Source: Bacillota bacterium (GTDB taxonomy: Bacteria > Bacillota > Clostridia > Saccharofermentanales > Fastidiosipilaceae). Taken from it: a stretch of DNA of 49,740 nucleotides. The stretch's first letter is position 1; each line of letters begins with the position of its first letter. Of the stretch, positions 34,461 through 42,256 are shown in pieces. The DNA lies in assembly GCA_030057555.1 (NCBI GenBank), contig JASGUU010000051.1, forward strand, positions 1 through 49,740, given 5' to 3'. A model generated the notes under the pieces. It ran no database searches, had not been told where the DNA came from, and saw nothing but the letters and a program-made list of their open reading frames with translations. A program made the position numbers and the translations under genes.

Positions 34461-36440
34461 TCAATCGGAATCTGCCTGGCCCTGTACCATGTCGTCTTGC
34501 GTCTGGTAGAGCGCGGGTTCTTCGGCGACCAGCGGTCCGTAGTCCAGAACATCGGCGTCCAAGCGTGCGAGGCGGGTCTCGCGGATGCGGGTCTTCAGGT
34601 AGCGGGCCAGCGGGAGATCGGTGCAGAAGACGCGGCAGCCTTTCATGCCACGGGTCATGAGCGTGCGGTAGGTGTTGCGAATGATGCGATCGGCCAGCCG
34701 CCGGGCTTCATCGGGATCGCTGCGGGCGAGTTTCCTGATGCCGCGGAGAGACGCGTCGGTGCTGGCGCGCTGCAGGAAGTCGGTCTGGATGGCGCCCTCT
34801 GCGTAGAACATGTCCGGTCCGATGATAACGCCGATGTACTCAAACTCGAGGCCCTGTGAAGTGTGGATGCAGCCGGCCTGACCGACGGAATCCGGTTCGA
34901 TCGCCCAGACACTCTGGTTCAGGTTCCAGCTCATGGTGAAATTGTGTTCCTCGATGACGATATCGTGGAATCCTTTGTTGCCGCGCTCGGCGGTCGGCCA
35001 TTCCCAGCAGTAGCCGGCGAGGATGCGGGCCTTGTTGTTGGCATTTCGTGCGCGCACCCAGGCTTCGAGCTCCTGTGGTGTGTCGACGACATCGATATCA
35101 TACTGGGTGTCGAGAACGGAGTATTCGCTGGCGCGGATCTGGAGCACATCGTCGAGCCAGGTGAGGTAGCCGTCCGAGCCGTTGCAGCGGAACTGCGAGC
35201 TGAGCGTTTCCGTGTCAAGCAGAGCGCCGGCCCGGGCGGCCTGACGCCGGATCTCGGCGACGGAGCCGATGTCCTGCAGGGAGATCATCTGATCCTCGTC
35301 GACAAAGAAGATGCTGCAGCGGCTGCTCATGATGATCTCGTAGATCTGATTCTCGCCCTGATTGCCGTAGAAGCCGGATTTTGCGGTGAGGCGGTGGGCC
35401 TCGTCGACGATGGCGACATCGAGGATGTCGTGCTTGAGTTCGTAATAATTGCCGGAGCCCTTGAAGAGGTTGTCCACACTGGACATTTTGCGATGGCCCT
35501 TGAGGCGGGAGCGGTAGACAAGACGCGGGGCGGAGTTACGGCTGATGTACTGGACCAGACGGCCGCGGGCGGTCAGTTCGACGAGCAGGTTGATGGCGAC
35601 GACGCTCTTTCCCGTGCCGGGACCGCCCTCGACGAGGAGGACGCGCTTGCGGCCGTCACGATGGGTGCGTTCAGCCATCGCGAGGGTGCGCTCGAAGACG
35701 ACTTTCTGGTCGTCGATCATGATGAATTCCTGATTGCCGTCGAGCATGGAAACGAGGCGGTCCTGCAGCGATTTGGAGGGGCGGATGCGGCCGCTTTCGA
35801 TCTCGTAGAGGATGTGCTTCCGGTCGCCGCGGCGTACGAAGCGCTTGACGAAGGCGCGCAGCGCATGTGTACCGGTCTGGTCAAAGAGAGGGACCTGACT
35901 GACGAGGTCATGAAAGCGCGGGTCGAGAAGAGGGTCGCTTCCGGGGCGGAGGGGGTAGTTGTGCAGGAAGGCGCAGGGATGGAGGCTGATGTGGCCCTGG
36001 TGGACGGCTTCGTTGAAGTCGCTCAGCAGGTCGGCGTAGGATTTCGCCTGATAGCAGGGGTGGGGCACCGCGCGGTAGGCACCGCCGACCCAGGTGGTAA
36101 TGAGGTCAACATCGTCCGTCGGCGTCCTGGTTTCCTCCCATTGCTTGAGCTCGATGATGACGGCGGCCTTCTGCGTCTCGTCGTCATAACCGCTGATAAT
36201 GAAGTCCACGCGCTTGGCCGTTCCGGGAATCATGTATTCGATCGCGACGCCGGCATCGCGCGGAATTTCGCGATCGCTCAGGACCATGTACATGTACTGC
36301 AGCGAGTTCTTCCAGGAGCGAACTTCCGACTGTGCCGGGCGGCGGAAACGCTGGCGCACCAGATCGTCGAGGTGATGGGCGAGCGTACCCGCCTCAGTGC
36401 CGGCGAGGAAGCCGGCTACGGTGTTGTGGTAGATGATCAT
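34461..36440 (-). CDS. DUF2075-type protein: PD-(D/E)XK nuclease fused to SF1-like helicase
   Basis: A 659-residue protein. The N-terminal part has the PD-(D/E)XK pattern: Glu68, Asp79 in RVDF, and Glu97-Leu-Lys99 in VIIELKQW. The second part is the DUF2075 (Schlafen-like) helicase core: Walker A GGPGTGKS (272-279), Walker B as DEAH at 346-349 in VAIVDEAHRL, VDEDQMIS, SQFRCNGSDGYL and the late motif CIHTSQGLEFEYIGVIIG. Its ATG overlaps the MazG-like gene's stop by 4 bases, so translation is coupled. Nuclease-helicase fusions of this kind are often suspected defence or DNA-repair proteins; activity here is inferred from intact motifs. Confidence 0.88.
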   Translation of the reverse strand: MIIYHNTVAGFLAGTEAGTLAHHLDDLVRQRFRRPAQSEVRSWKNSLQYMYMVLSDREIPRDAGVAIEYMIPGTAKRVDFIISGYDDETQKAAVIIELKQWEETRTPTDDVDLITTWVGGAYRAVPHPCYQAKSYADLLSDFNEAVHQGHISLHPCAFLHNYPLRPGSDPLLDPRFHDLVSQVPLFDQTGTHALRAFVKRFVRRGDRKHILYEIESGRIRPSKSLQDRLVSMLDGNQEFIMIDDQKVVFERTLAMAERTHRDGRKRVLLVEGGPGTGKSVVAINLLVELTARGRLVQYISRNSAPRLVYRSRLKGHRKMSSVDNLFKGSGNYYELKHDILDVAIVDEAHRLTAKSGFYGNQGENQIYEIIMSSRCSIFFVDEDQMISLQDIGSVAEIRRQAARAGALLDTETLSSQFRCNGSDGYLTWLDDVLQIRASEYSVLDTQYDIDVVDTPQELEAWVRARNANNKARILAGYCWEWPTAERGNKGFHDIVIEEHNFTMSWNLNQSVWAIEPDSVGQAGCIHTSQGLEFEYIGVIIGPDMFYAEGAIQTDFLQRASTDASLRGIRKLARSDPDEARRLADRIIRNTYRTLMTRGMKGCRVFCTDLPLARYLKTRIRETRLARLDADVLDYGPLVAEEPALYQTQDDMVQGQADSD

Positions 36441-36763
36441 TCACTGTCGAGCCTGTCGTAGCGCGTGCTTTTGCCGCGAGCCTTCGCGACCGGGTACTTC
36501 CGTTCGTTGAGGGCGAGCTTCTCGCGCATGATGGTGTCAGGGTCGAGGCCCAGATTCCAGGCCAGCATGTGCGTGTAGATTAAAACATCCGCGATCTCCT
36601 CCTGTACTTCGGAGAGCTCCGCGTCATCCGACCACTGGTAGTGCTCGAGCAGTTCGGCTGCCTCGATCGCGATGGACTTCGCCAGATTAGCCGGAGTGTG
36701 AAACTGCTCCCAGTCGCGTTCGGCGACAAAGCGTTGAATCCAGCTCTTCGTATCTTCTCTCAT
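36437..36763 (-). CDS. MazG-like nucleotide pyrophosphohydrolase
   Basis: A 108-residue all-alpha NTP pyrophosphohydrolase. The metal-binding signature is intact: AIEAAELLEHYQW (Glu-x2-Glu) and EEIADVLIYTHML (EExxD). It also has the typical start RFVAERDWEQFHTPANLAKS. Enzymes of this family split non-canonical or normal (d)NTPs to NMPs and pyrophosphate. The length equals the short MazG/RS21-C6-like form. ATG 36763 follows GGGGAGAG. It lies 34 bases after the upstream helical-protein gene and overlaps the nuclease-helicase gene, so all three form an operon. Confidence 0.9.
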   Translation of the reverse strand: MREDTKSWIQRFVAERDWEQFHTPANLAKSIAIEAAELLEHYQWSDDAELSEVQEEIADVLIYTHMLAWNLGLDPDTIMREKLALNERKYPVAKARGKSTRYDRLDSE

Positions 36764-36797
36764 GCTTCTCTCCCCAGGGCACTGCCCTTACGGTGCT

Positions 36798-37241
36798 TCA
36801 GCCGTTCAGACTGCGCAGCTCGGCATCCAGCTGGAATTCAATCCTGGTTATCTGGCGGGCCAGATGCTCCAGCTCGCCGAGGGTGGCTTTGATCTCATTC
36901 TGGACCCGGATATCCGTGAAGATGTTGTCAAAGACGAGATCGACGACCATGTCATAGCCTGTTTGCGAAGGGGCGCAGGGCGCAGCCAGCTGCACATCCT
37001 GCAGTTCGCGGCGCAGGTCCTCAAGAGCGCCGTCGAGGCGATACAGGCATGCCTGTGCGTCGCTGATCCGGCCGCGCTTCATGCCGCCCGACAGGAGGCC
37101 GCCTCCCAACATGTCGACAACACCCCAGCTGCGGGCACTTGACAGCTGCTGCTGGGCATCACGGATCAGGTTCAGTGCCCGGCCGGCCGCACGTTTGGCT
37201 TCCAGCAGTTCAGTTCTACGATCCTTCATGGTGACACACAT
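36798..37241 (-). CDS. Small helical protein with Gly-rich WGVVDMLGGG segment
   Basis: About 147 residues. The start is uncertain among ATGs at 37253, 37241 and 37229; 37241 has AAAGGA just upstream, although close. It is largely helical with a central glycine-rich segment (SWGVVDMLGGGLLSGGMKRGRISDA) flanked by possible coiled coils (LDGALEDLRRELQDV, EIKATLGELEHLARQITRIEFQ). I do not recognise its family, though similar proteins with a W-G-DM-GGG signature occur in Bacillota. It is the first gene of an operon with the MazG-like enzyme and the nuclease-helicase, which suggests a shared role. Confidence 0.75.
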   Translation of the reverse strand: MCVTMKDRRTELLEAKRAAGRALNLIRDAQQQLSSARSWGVVDMLGGGLLSGGMKRGRISDAQACLYRLDGALEDLRRELQDVQLAAPCAPSQTGYDMVVDLVFDNIFTDIRVQNEIKATLGELEHLARQITRIEFQLDAELRSLNG

Positions 37242-37440
37242 GATTCCTTTCATTGTGCAGGCTATCGATTACGCTTTCGATGATAGCACGCAGTTCTTCA
37301 GGTGCATGCGGGTGCTGGTGCCTGCGCTCAGGGCGAGGAACGATGCAGCGTGTTTTCGCGTACTTTGGCGAAACAGAAATGGGGATGCTGCTGTCTTCCT
37401 GTTTTGATGTGAATGATTCTGCCGTGCCTCTCTGACTTTT

Positions 37441-37660
37441 GTGGTCAGGATCGCTGGTTTCAAAATTGTTTTTTGGATAACCTCAAAGTTGACCAGAAAC
37501 GCGCCTTTCGTGGTCAGGATCGCGAGTTTTCCAAATTGTTTTTTGGATAACTCCCAAAGTTGACCAGAAACGGGCCTTTCGTGGTCAGGATCGCGAGTTT
37601 TCCAAATTGTTTTTTGGATAACTCCCAAAGTTGACCAGAAACAGACACGCCGTGGTCTGA
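37441..37660. repeat. 71-bp hairpin repeat, second locus
   Basis: GTGGTCAGG recurs at 37441, 37510 and 37581, and a degenerate GTGGTCTG at 37652 (offsets 69, 71, 71). Each unit has TTGACCA...TGGTCAG and GAGTT-TCCAAA paired with TTTGGA-AACTC. Compared with the first locus (GAGTAATCC/GGATTACTC) the stem letters changed on both sides with pairing kept. It lies between the MazG operon and the FAD oxidoreductase. The short open frames here are produced by the repeats. The rest of 37242-37804 shows no gene. Confidence 0.88.
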
Positions 37661-37710
37661 CACGTCTTTTCTTCTCGCCGTTTTCGCCACCGCACCTGCT
37701 GCTTTGCTGT

Positions 37711-37738
37711 TTGCACCAGTGTTGCCATCTCGTATGAT
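37711..37738 (+). promoter_or_regulatory. Promoter of the FAD oxidoreductase gene
   Basis: TTGCAC (37711-37716) and TATGAT (37733-37738) are 16 bases apart, 66 bases before the start codon. The best-formed sigma-A promoter on the plus strand in the window. Confidence 0.6.
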
Positions 37739-37804
37739 GAATACCAGAACCCCGGAGAGCGCCCGCGCTCGTCTCATCAGATCGACAACAGGAGGCCCCT
37801 CGAC

Positions 37805-39397
37805 ATGACCAGACTGACCTGCGACGTCGCCGTCATTGGCGGTTCCCTCGGCGGCATTGCCGCCACGCTCGCCCTGCTGCGCCAGGGCCGCCGCGTCATC
37901 CTCACCGAAGAGACCGACTGGCTCGGCGGCCAGGCCACCAGCCAGGGTGTCCCTCCCGACGAGAACCGCCGCATTGAGGACGTCTCCGGCACCCGCTCCT
38001 ATCTCGCCTGGCGCGAGGCCGTCCGCGACTACTACCGCCGCCACTACCCGCTTTCCGACACCGCCCGCCGCGATCCCCGCCTCAACCCCGGCGGCGGTAC
38101 CGTCTCCCGTCTCTGCCACGAGCCCCAGGTCTCCGCCCGCATCTTCGACGATCTTCTGGCTGCTGCGGTCAGCCTCGGCCGCCTCACCATCCTGCGCGAA
38201 ACCGTTCCCGTCTCCGCCGTCGTCCATGACCATCACATCACATCGGTCACCGTCCGCTCCCGGCACCAGGACTACGAGCTCCACGCGGACTACTACCTCG
38301 ATGCCACGGAACTCGGCGACCTCCTGCCCCTCACCGGTACGGCCCATGTCACCGGCTCCGAGGCCCGCTCCGACACCGGCGAGCTCCACGCCGTCGACGT
38401 CGCCGATCCGCTCGACATGCAGTCGATTACCTGGTGCTTTGCGATGTCCCGCGGCGGCACGGAAGCCGACCGCATCGCGAAGCCCGCCGCCTACGAGCAC
38501 TGGAAGCGCCACCTGAGTCCCTTCTGGCCCGGCTCCCAGCTCTCCTGGCAATACTCCCACCCCATCACGCTGGAGACCATCGAGGGCGCCATCGAGCCCC
38601 GCGCCGGCACCAACGACCTCTGGCGCTACCGCAAGATTCTGAGCCAGGAGCACTACGACTTTCCTGTCGACGAGATCACGCTCGTCAACTGGCCGCAGAA
38701 CGACTACTGGTTCGGCAACATCCTCGGCGAAACACCCGCCGTTCACGAGCGCAGCCGCCGCGAAGCCCGCGAACTCTCCCTCTGCTGGTTCTACTGGCTC
38801 CAGAACGAAGCCCCGCGCCCCGACGGCGGGCGCGGATATCCCGACCTGCGCCTGCGCGGCGATGTCCTCGGCACGGAGGATGGCCTGGCCAAATACCCCT
38901 ACATCCGCGAATCCCGCCGCCTCCTCGCCCTTGAGCGCGTCACCGAGGCCGACATCGGCTACGAGATGCGCCGTGCCGCCACGGGTCCCGACAGCTCTAT
39001 CCACGCGGTCCAGTTTTCCAACAGCGTCGGCATCGGCTACTACCGCATCGACCTGCACCCCAGCACCGGCGGCCGCAACTACATCGACATCGAGAGCCTG
39101 CCCTTCCAGATTCCGCTCGGCATTCTTATCCCCCGCGAGACCAGAAATCTCCTCGCCGCGGCGAAGAATGTCGGCACCACCCACATCAGCAACGGTTGCT
39201 ACCGCCTGCATCCGGTCGAGTGGAACATCGGGGAGGCAGCGGGCTATGTGAGCGATTTTTGCCTGCAAAGACAAAGCTCCCCCCAGCAGCTCTGGTCCGA
39301 CTCTGCGGCCGTGCGTGAACTGCAGCAGACGCTTCGTGCCGCCGGCATCCCGCTGGAGTGGCCGGAGGAGCTGCGCGCGGGCCTCCAGCAGGCTTAG
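37805..39397 (+). CDS. FAD-dependent oxidoreductase (FAD_oxidored family)
   Basis: A 530-residue flavoprotein. The N-terminal dinucleotide-binding motif is DVAVIGGSLGGIAATLALLRQG (residues 7-28), followed by DWLGGQATSQGVPPDE, a hallmark of the FAD_oxidored (PF12831) family. The C-terminal FAD contact shows LPFQIPLGILIPRETRNLLAAAKNVG and HPVEWNIGEAAG. Such enzymes oxidise sugars, polyols or sugar acids, often in Bacillota and Planctomycetes polysaccharide clusters. AGGAGG precedes ATG 37805 by about 10 bases. Its codons are very C-ending (GCC, CTC), in contrast to the next gene. A single-gene unit with its own promoter. Confidence 0.9.
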   Translation: MTRLTCDVAVIGGSLGGIAATLALLRQGRRVILTEETDWLGGQATSQGVPPDENRRIEDVSGTRSYLAWREAVRDYYRRHYPLSDTARRDPRLNPGGGTVSRLCHEPQVSARIFDDLLAAAVSLGRLTILRETVPVSAVVHDHHITSVTVRSRHQDYELHADYYLDATELGDLLPLTGTAHVTGSEARSDTGELHAVDVADPLDMQSITWCFAMSRGGTEADRIAKPAAYEHWKRHLSPFWPGSQLSWQYSHPITLETIEGAIEPRAGTNDLWRYRKILSQEHYDFPVDEITLVNWPQNDYWFGNILGETPAVHERSRREARELSLCWFYWLQNEAPRPDGGRGYPDLRLRGDVLGTEDGLAKYPYIRESRRLLALERVTEADIGYEMRRAATGPDSSIHAVQFSNSVGIGYYRIDLHPSTGGRNYIDIESLPFQIPLGILIPRETRNLLAAAKNVGTTHISNGCYRLHPVEWNIGEAAGYVSDFCLQRQSSPQQLWSDSAAVRELQQTLRAAGIPLEWPEELRAGLQQA

Positions 39398-39403
39398 GCG
39401 GGG

Positions 39404-39448
39404 TATACTGTAGCCCAGAGCCACAGATGAGGACGGAAGCTTATCTGT
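39404..39448 (+). promoter_or_regulatory. -10 box and leader hairpin of the nucleoside-hydrolase-like gene
   Basis: TATACT (39404-39409) is a good -10 without a clear -35. Soon after, ACAGATGAG (39423-39431) pairs with CTTATCTGT (39440-39448; one U-G) around GACGGAAG, so the stem would be near the 5' end of the message. CCGGGATTTTT follows before the ribosome site, so an attenuator is possible. Confidence 0.45.
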
Positions 39449-39479
39449 CCGGGATTTTTAACAGAGGAGGACGCCTTTC

Positions 39480-40442
39480 ATGTTGGGAGTGACGAAGCCA
39501 GTGCCGGTGGTGGTGGATACAGACTGCTGGAATGAAATCGATGATCAGTATGCGCTGGGCTGGCTGCTGCGGCGACCGGATGCGATAGAGCTGCTGGGCC
39601 TGTATGCCGCGCCCTTTCACAATAAGCGCTCGACAGGGCCGGCCGACGGCATGGAGAAGTCGTATCAGGAGATCATTCATCTGATTCGCCTGGCCGGGCG
39701 TCCGGAGCTGGAGGGGCGGACCAAACGTGGTGCGACGGCGTTCCTGCCGAATGAGACGACGCCGGTGGACTCGGAGGCGGCACAGGATCTCGTGCGCCTC
39801 GCACGGCAGGCGAGTCCGGAGAACCCGCTCACGGTCATCGCGATCGGGGCGATCACGAATGTGGCCTCGGCGATTCTGCTGGCGCCGGAGATCGCAGACC
39901 GGCTGCGCGTGATCTGGCTCGGAGGCCATGCCCTGCACTGGGTGGACAGCCGTGAGTTCAACATGTTCCAGGACATCGCGGCGGCACGGGTTATTTTCCG
40001 GAAGGTCCGGAATCTCGTCCAGCTGCCCTGCATGGGCGTAATCTCGGATCTGCGCACGACGCGCTGGGAGCTCGAACACTGGCTCAAAAACCGCGGGCCA
40101 CTCGCCCACTATCTGCAGGAGATGTCGGCGGAGGACGAAGAGACGAGCAGCTATGGCATGGTACGGCCGAGCCGACCGGAACTGGACGAGCTTCCTGACG
40201 AGGAGCGTGACGCCCTGCCGCGGGAGCTGGCCTGGTCGCGGGTGATCTGGGACATCGCGGCGGTGGCCTGGCTGCTCTGCCCGGAGGCGTTTCGCTCGGA
40301 GCGCCGGCCGCGGCGCCTGCCGGGCTATGGCGGCCGCTACGAGCCTGTGCTCTACAACGGGCTGAAGGACTTCACCTATGTGACCTTCGTTGATCGCGAC
40401 CTGGTGTTTACCGCGATCTTCCATGACCTCACGGATGACTAG
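39480..40442 (+). CDS. Nucleoside hydrolase-like protein
   Basis: A 320-residue protein of the inosine-uridine nucleoside hydrolase fold. The N-terminal calcium-binding motif is DTDCWNEIDDQYAL (residues 13-26). It differs from the canonical DTDxGxDDxxA by two extra residues, a variant seen in a sub-group of Bacillota proteins. AIGAITNVASAI matches the second family motif. GHALHWVDSREFNMFQDIAAARVIF replaces the GN-xPxAEFNxxxDPEAA motif, with the N-x-x-x-D core kept. It probably cleaves N-ribosyl or other glycosyl bonds, but the true substrate is uncertain. GAGGAGG precedes ATG 39480. It is immediately followed by the CpXC gene. Confidence 0.82.
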   Translation: MLGVTKPVPVVVDTDCWNEIDDQYALGWLLRRPDAIELLGLYAAPFHNKRSTGPADGMEKSYQEIIHLIRLAGRPELEGRTKRGATAFLPNETTPVDSEAAQDLVRLARQASPENPLTVIAIGAITNVASAILLAPEIADRLRVIWLGGHALHWVDSREFNMFQDIAAARVIFRKVRNLVQLPCMGVISDLRTTRWELEHWLKNRGPLAHYLQEMSAEDEETSSYGMVRPSRPELDELPDEERDALPRELAWSRVIWDIAAVAWLLCPEAFRSERRPRRLPGYGGRYEPVLYNGLKDFTYVTFVDRDLVFTAIFHDLTDD

Positions 40443-41159
40443 ATGACGCGTTTTCATAAGGAGATCGTGACCTGTCCCTTCTGCGCCTCGGATGAGGAGG
40501 TTGTGATCTGGGATGTGCTGGATGTCTCAGCGGATCCGGATCTCAAGGAACGCCTGCTGACCAAGCGCTGCCAGGTGCTCGAATGCCAGAACTGCGGCGA
40601 GGAGAGCATTCTGGCCCGGCCGCTGGTCTATGTGGACCCGGAAGCCCGGCTGCTGCTGGTGTGGCGGCCGGAGCTCGCGGAGTTTGAGGAGACCGAGCCG
40701 GATACGCCGCTTGACGGGCGGCCCGAGAGTCTCCTGAACCTGCCTGCGGGACTCGACGCGGCGCTGCTGCCACAGCTGGATGGGCTGGCGCCGGCGGAGG
40801 GTGACGCGGCGTGCTGGCGGCTGCGTCTGCTGTCGGGCTACAATGCCCTGCTTGAGAAGATCCACGCGTTTGGGGCCGGGCTCGACGACCGGATTCTGGA
40901 GATTGTGAAGCTGGCGCTGACGGCCCGCTATGCGGATGAGGAGGACCTCTTTTTCGAGGCCATGCATCTGCTCGCGGCCCGTGGCGGCCTGATGCTGCTG
41001 CAGGTTCTGGAGCGCGAGCGCGGCTGGCAGACACTCGAGATCAGCATGGAACTCTATGACAACGCCTATGATCTGCTGATCGAGCGCATGCCGGCGGAGG
41101 GGCAGTGGCAGCGGATTGACGGGCGCTTCGCACGGCGTTTTGTGACGGCCGCCGGCTGA
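40443..41159 (+). CDS. CpXC domain protein
   Basis: A 238-residue protein starting directly on the base after the preceding stop, so coupled to it. The N-terminus has CPFC (Cys11, Cys14) and ECQNCG (Cys48, Cys51), a zinc ribbon with the spacing of CpXC (PF14353) proteins. The C-terminal half is helical (LLEKIHAFGAGLDDRILEIVKLALTARYA) and contains ALLPQLDG. CpXC proteins are common in Bacillota and have no known function. It lies upstream of other zinc-ribbon genes on the same strand. Confidence 0.8.
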   Translation: MTRFHKEIVTCPFCASDEEVVIWDVLDVSADPDLKERLLTKRCQVLECQNCGEESILARPLVYVDPEARLLLVWRPELAEFEETEPDTPLDGRPESLLNLPAGLDAALLPQLDGLAPAEGDAACWRLRLLSGYNALLEKIHAFGAGLDDRILEIVKLALTARYADEEDLFFEAMHLLAARGGLMLLQVLERERGWQTLEISMELYDNAYDLLIERMPAEGQWQRIDGRFARRFVTAAG

Positions 41160-41251
41160 GGTGCAGCCGAGCTGAGCCGGGTGCCCTGTGCTGTGGCAAA
41201 CAGGAGACAGATGCTGCCTGACGCATTTCACGCACACCGGGAGGAGAGAAC

Positions 41252-41752
41252 ATGAGCGAACAGAGATGGACGCTGCGCTATGAGCGCCTGCCGGAGACGG
41301 TGGAGGACTTCAAGCGGCTGCTGGCCGGGCGCCGGAGAGCGCCCGAGGAGATTGCCGGCCTCTTCATCGTGGCGATGTGCCGCTACCCCGCGGATCCGGA
41401 GGCAGCGCTGGAGATGGTGAACCTCCTGCGTGGGCCGCGGCCGCTGTCGCATTACGAGCGGCAGTTCTATCGTGACCGCATGGGGCACGATTATGTGCCG
41501 CGCTCGTTTTTTGTCGGTGCCACACCGGCCAACAACTACACGCCGGACGAGCCTCCGACGCTGATCGTTGAGGCCAACCGGGTCAGCTACGATCAGGAGG
41601 GGATGGCGCGGCTGCTCATGAAGAGCGGCGGCGCCGACAGCGCCCGCCCGATCGTACTGCGGCTGAAACCCTCGACCGGTGAATGGTTCCTCTGGGAGGA
41701 GGTCCTGCTCGGCGGTATCCGTCCGCCCGTGGCCGCCGATCCCTGGGCCTGA
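41252..41752 (+). CDS. Conserved hypothetical protein (DUF6935-like)
   Basis: A 166-residue soluble protein with an excellent GGGAGGAG ribosome site. Conserved-looking blocks are YERLPETVEDFKRL, LFIVAMCRYPADPEAALEMVNLLRGPRPLSHYERQFYRDRM, YVPRSFFVGATPANNYTP, and RPIVLRLKPSTGEWFLWEEVLLGGIRPP-ADPWA. This pattern matches the uncharacterised family I know as DUF6935 (name from memory). No signal peptide and no catalytic motif are visible. It sits between CpXC and the zinc-ribbon cassette, and such proteins often occur together in Bacillota. Confidence 0.72.
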   Translation: MSEQRWTLRYERLPETVEDFKRLLAGRRRAPEEIAGLFIVAMCRYPADPEAALEMVNLLRGPRPLSHYERQFYRDRMGHDYVPRSFFVGATPANNYTPDEPPTLIVEANRVSYDQEGMARLLMKSGGADSARPIVLRLKPSTGEWFLWEEVLLGGIRPPVAADPWA

Positions 41753-41829
41753 TTTTTGCGGGCCGCGGCCTGCCGACGGCTGCCAAACGTGGTACTCTTT
41801 TGGCAAAAGAACTGGCGGGAGGAGCAGCG

Positions 41830-42237
41830 ATGGAGCAAACAAACAGAACCTGCCGTGTCTGCGGCGCCCAGGCACTCCCCAACTCGGATTTCTGTCCGGT
41901 CTGCGGGCGGGAGCTCGCCCGGCCCCGGCCCGCACCGCCTGTCCAACAGCCGCCGCCGCACAAGGCGGCTCTGCCCACGGGTTCTTATACCGATTTTACG
42001 GCGGCCGAAGAGCGGCTGTCCGCCTCCGCCCGCCATGACCGCATTCGTTTCTATGTCAACCTCGGTCTCGGCCTCCTGAGCATCGTGCTCGTCATCACGA
42101 TTGCCCTGCTGTTCGCCCGCGCCGCCACCAAATTTGACGCTGAGCGCATCACCCGCCTGCCGCCCGAAGCCCAGGGTACGGCCGTCGTCGACCCCGTGAT
42201 CGAGACACTGCCGCCCGCCGCCGAACCGGCCGCGTAA
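41830..42237 (+). CDS. Zinc-ribbon single-TM protein (cassette 2, first gene)
   Basis: A 135-residue protein; ATG 41830 follows GGGAGGAG. The zinc ribbon is Cys8-x2-Cys11 and Cys22-x2-Cys25 (CPVCGREL), then a Pro-rich linker, then a TM at about 77-99 (LGLGLLSIVLVITIALLFARA) and a short external tail. It is the counterpart of the protein at 22825 with a much shorter linker. The four-TM partner gene begins 19 bases downstream. The upstream open frame before Met50 lacks a ribosome site and is not used. Function unknown. Confidence 0.82.
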   Translation: MEQTNRTCRVCGAQALPNSDFCPVCGRELARPRPAPPVQQPPPHKAALPTGSYTDFTAAEERLSASARHDRIRFYVNLGLGLLSIVLVITIALLFARAATKFDAERITRLPPEAQGTAVVDPVIETLPPAAEPAA

Positions 42238-42256
42238 GCACGCGAGGAGCCCAGCC

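Noticed and set aside
34863-36461. 532-codon open frame on the plus strand
   Set aside because: Antisense of the nuclease-helicase gene, whose motifs are intact; the frame is Asp/Glu/Val-rich with no domain.
37269-37628. Minus-strand frame with repeated SKKQFGKLAILTTKG-like peptide
   Set aside because: The peptide is a translation of the 71-bp hairpin repeats, not a protein.
37514-39424. 636-codon open frame on the minus strand
   Set aside because: Antisense of the FAD oxidoreductase and running into the 71-bp repeats; no recognisable domain.
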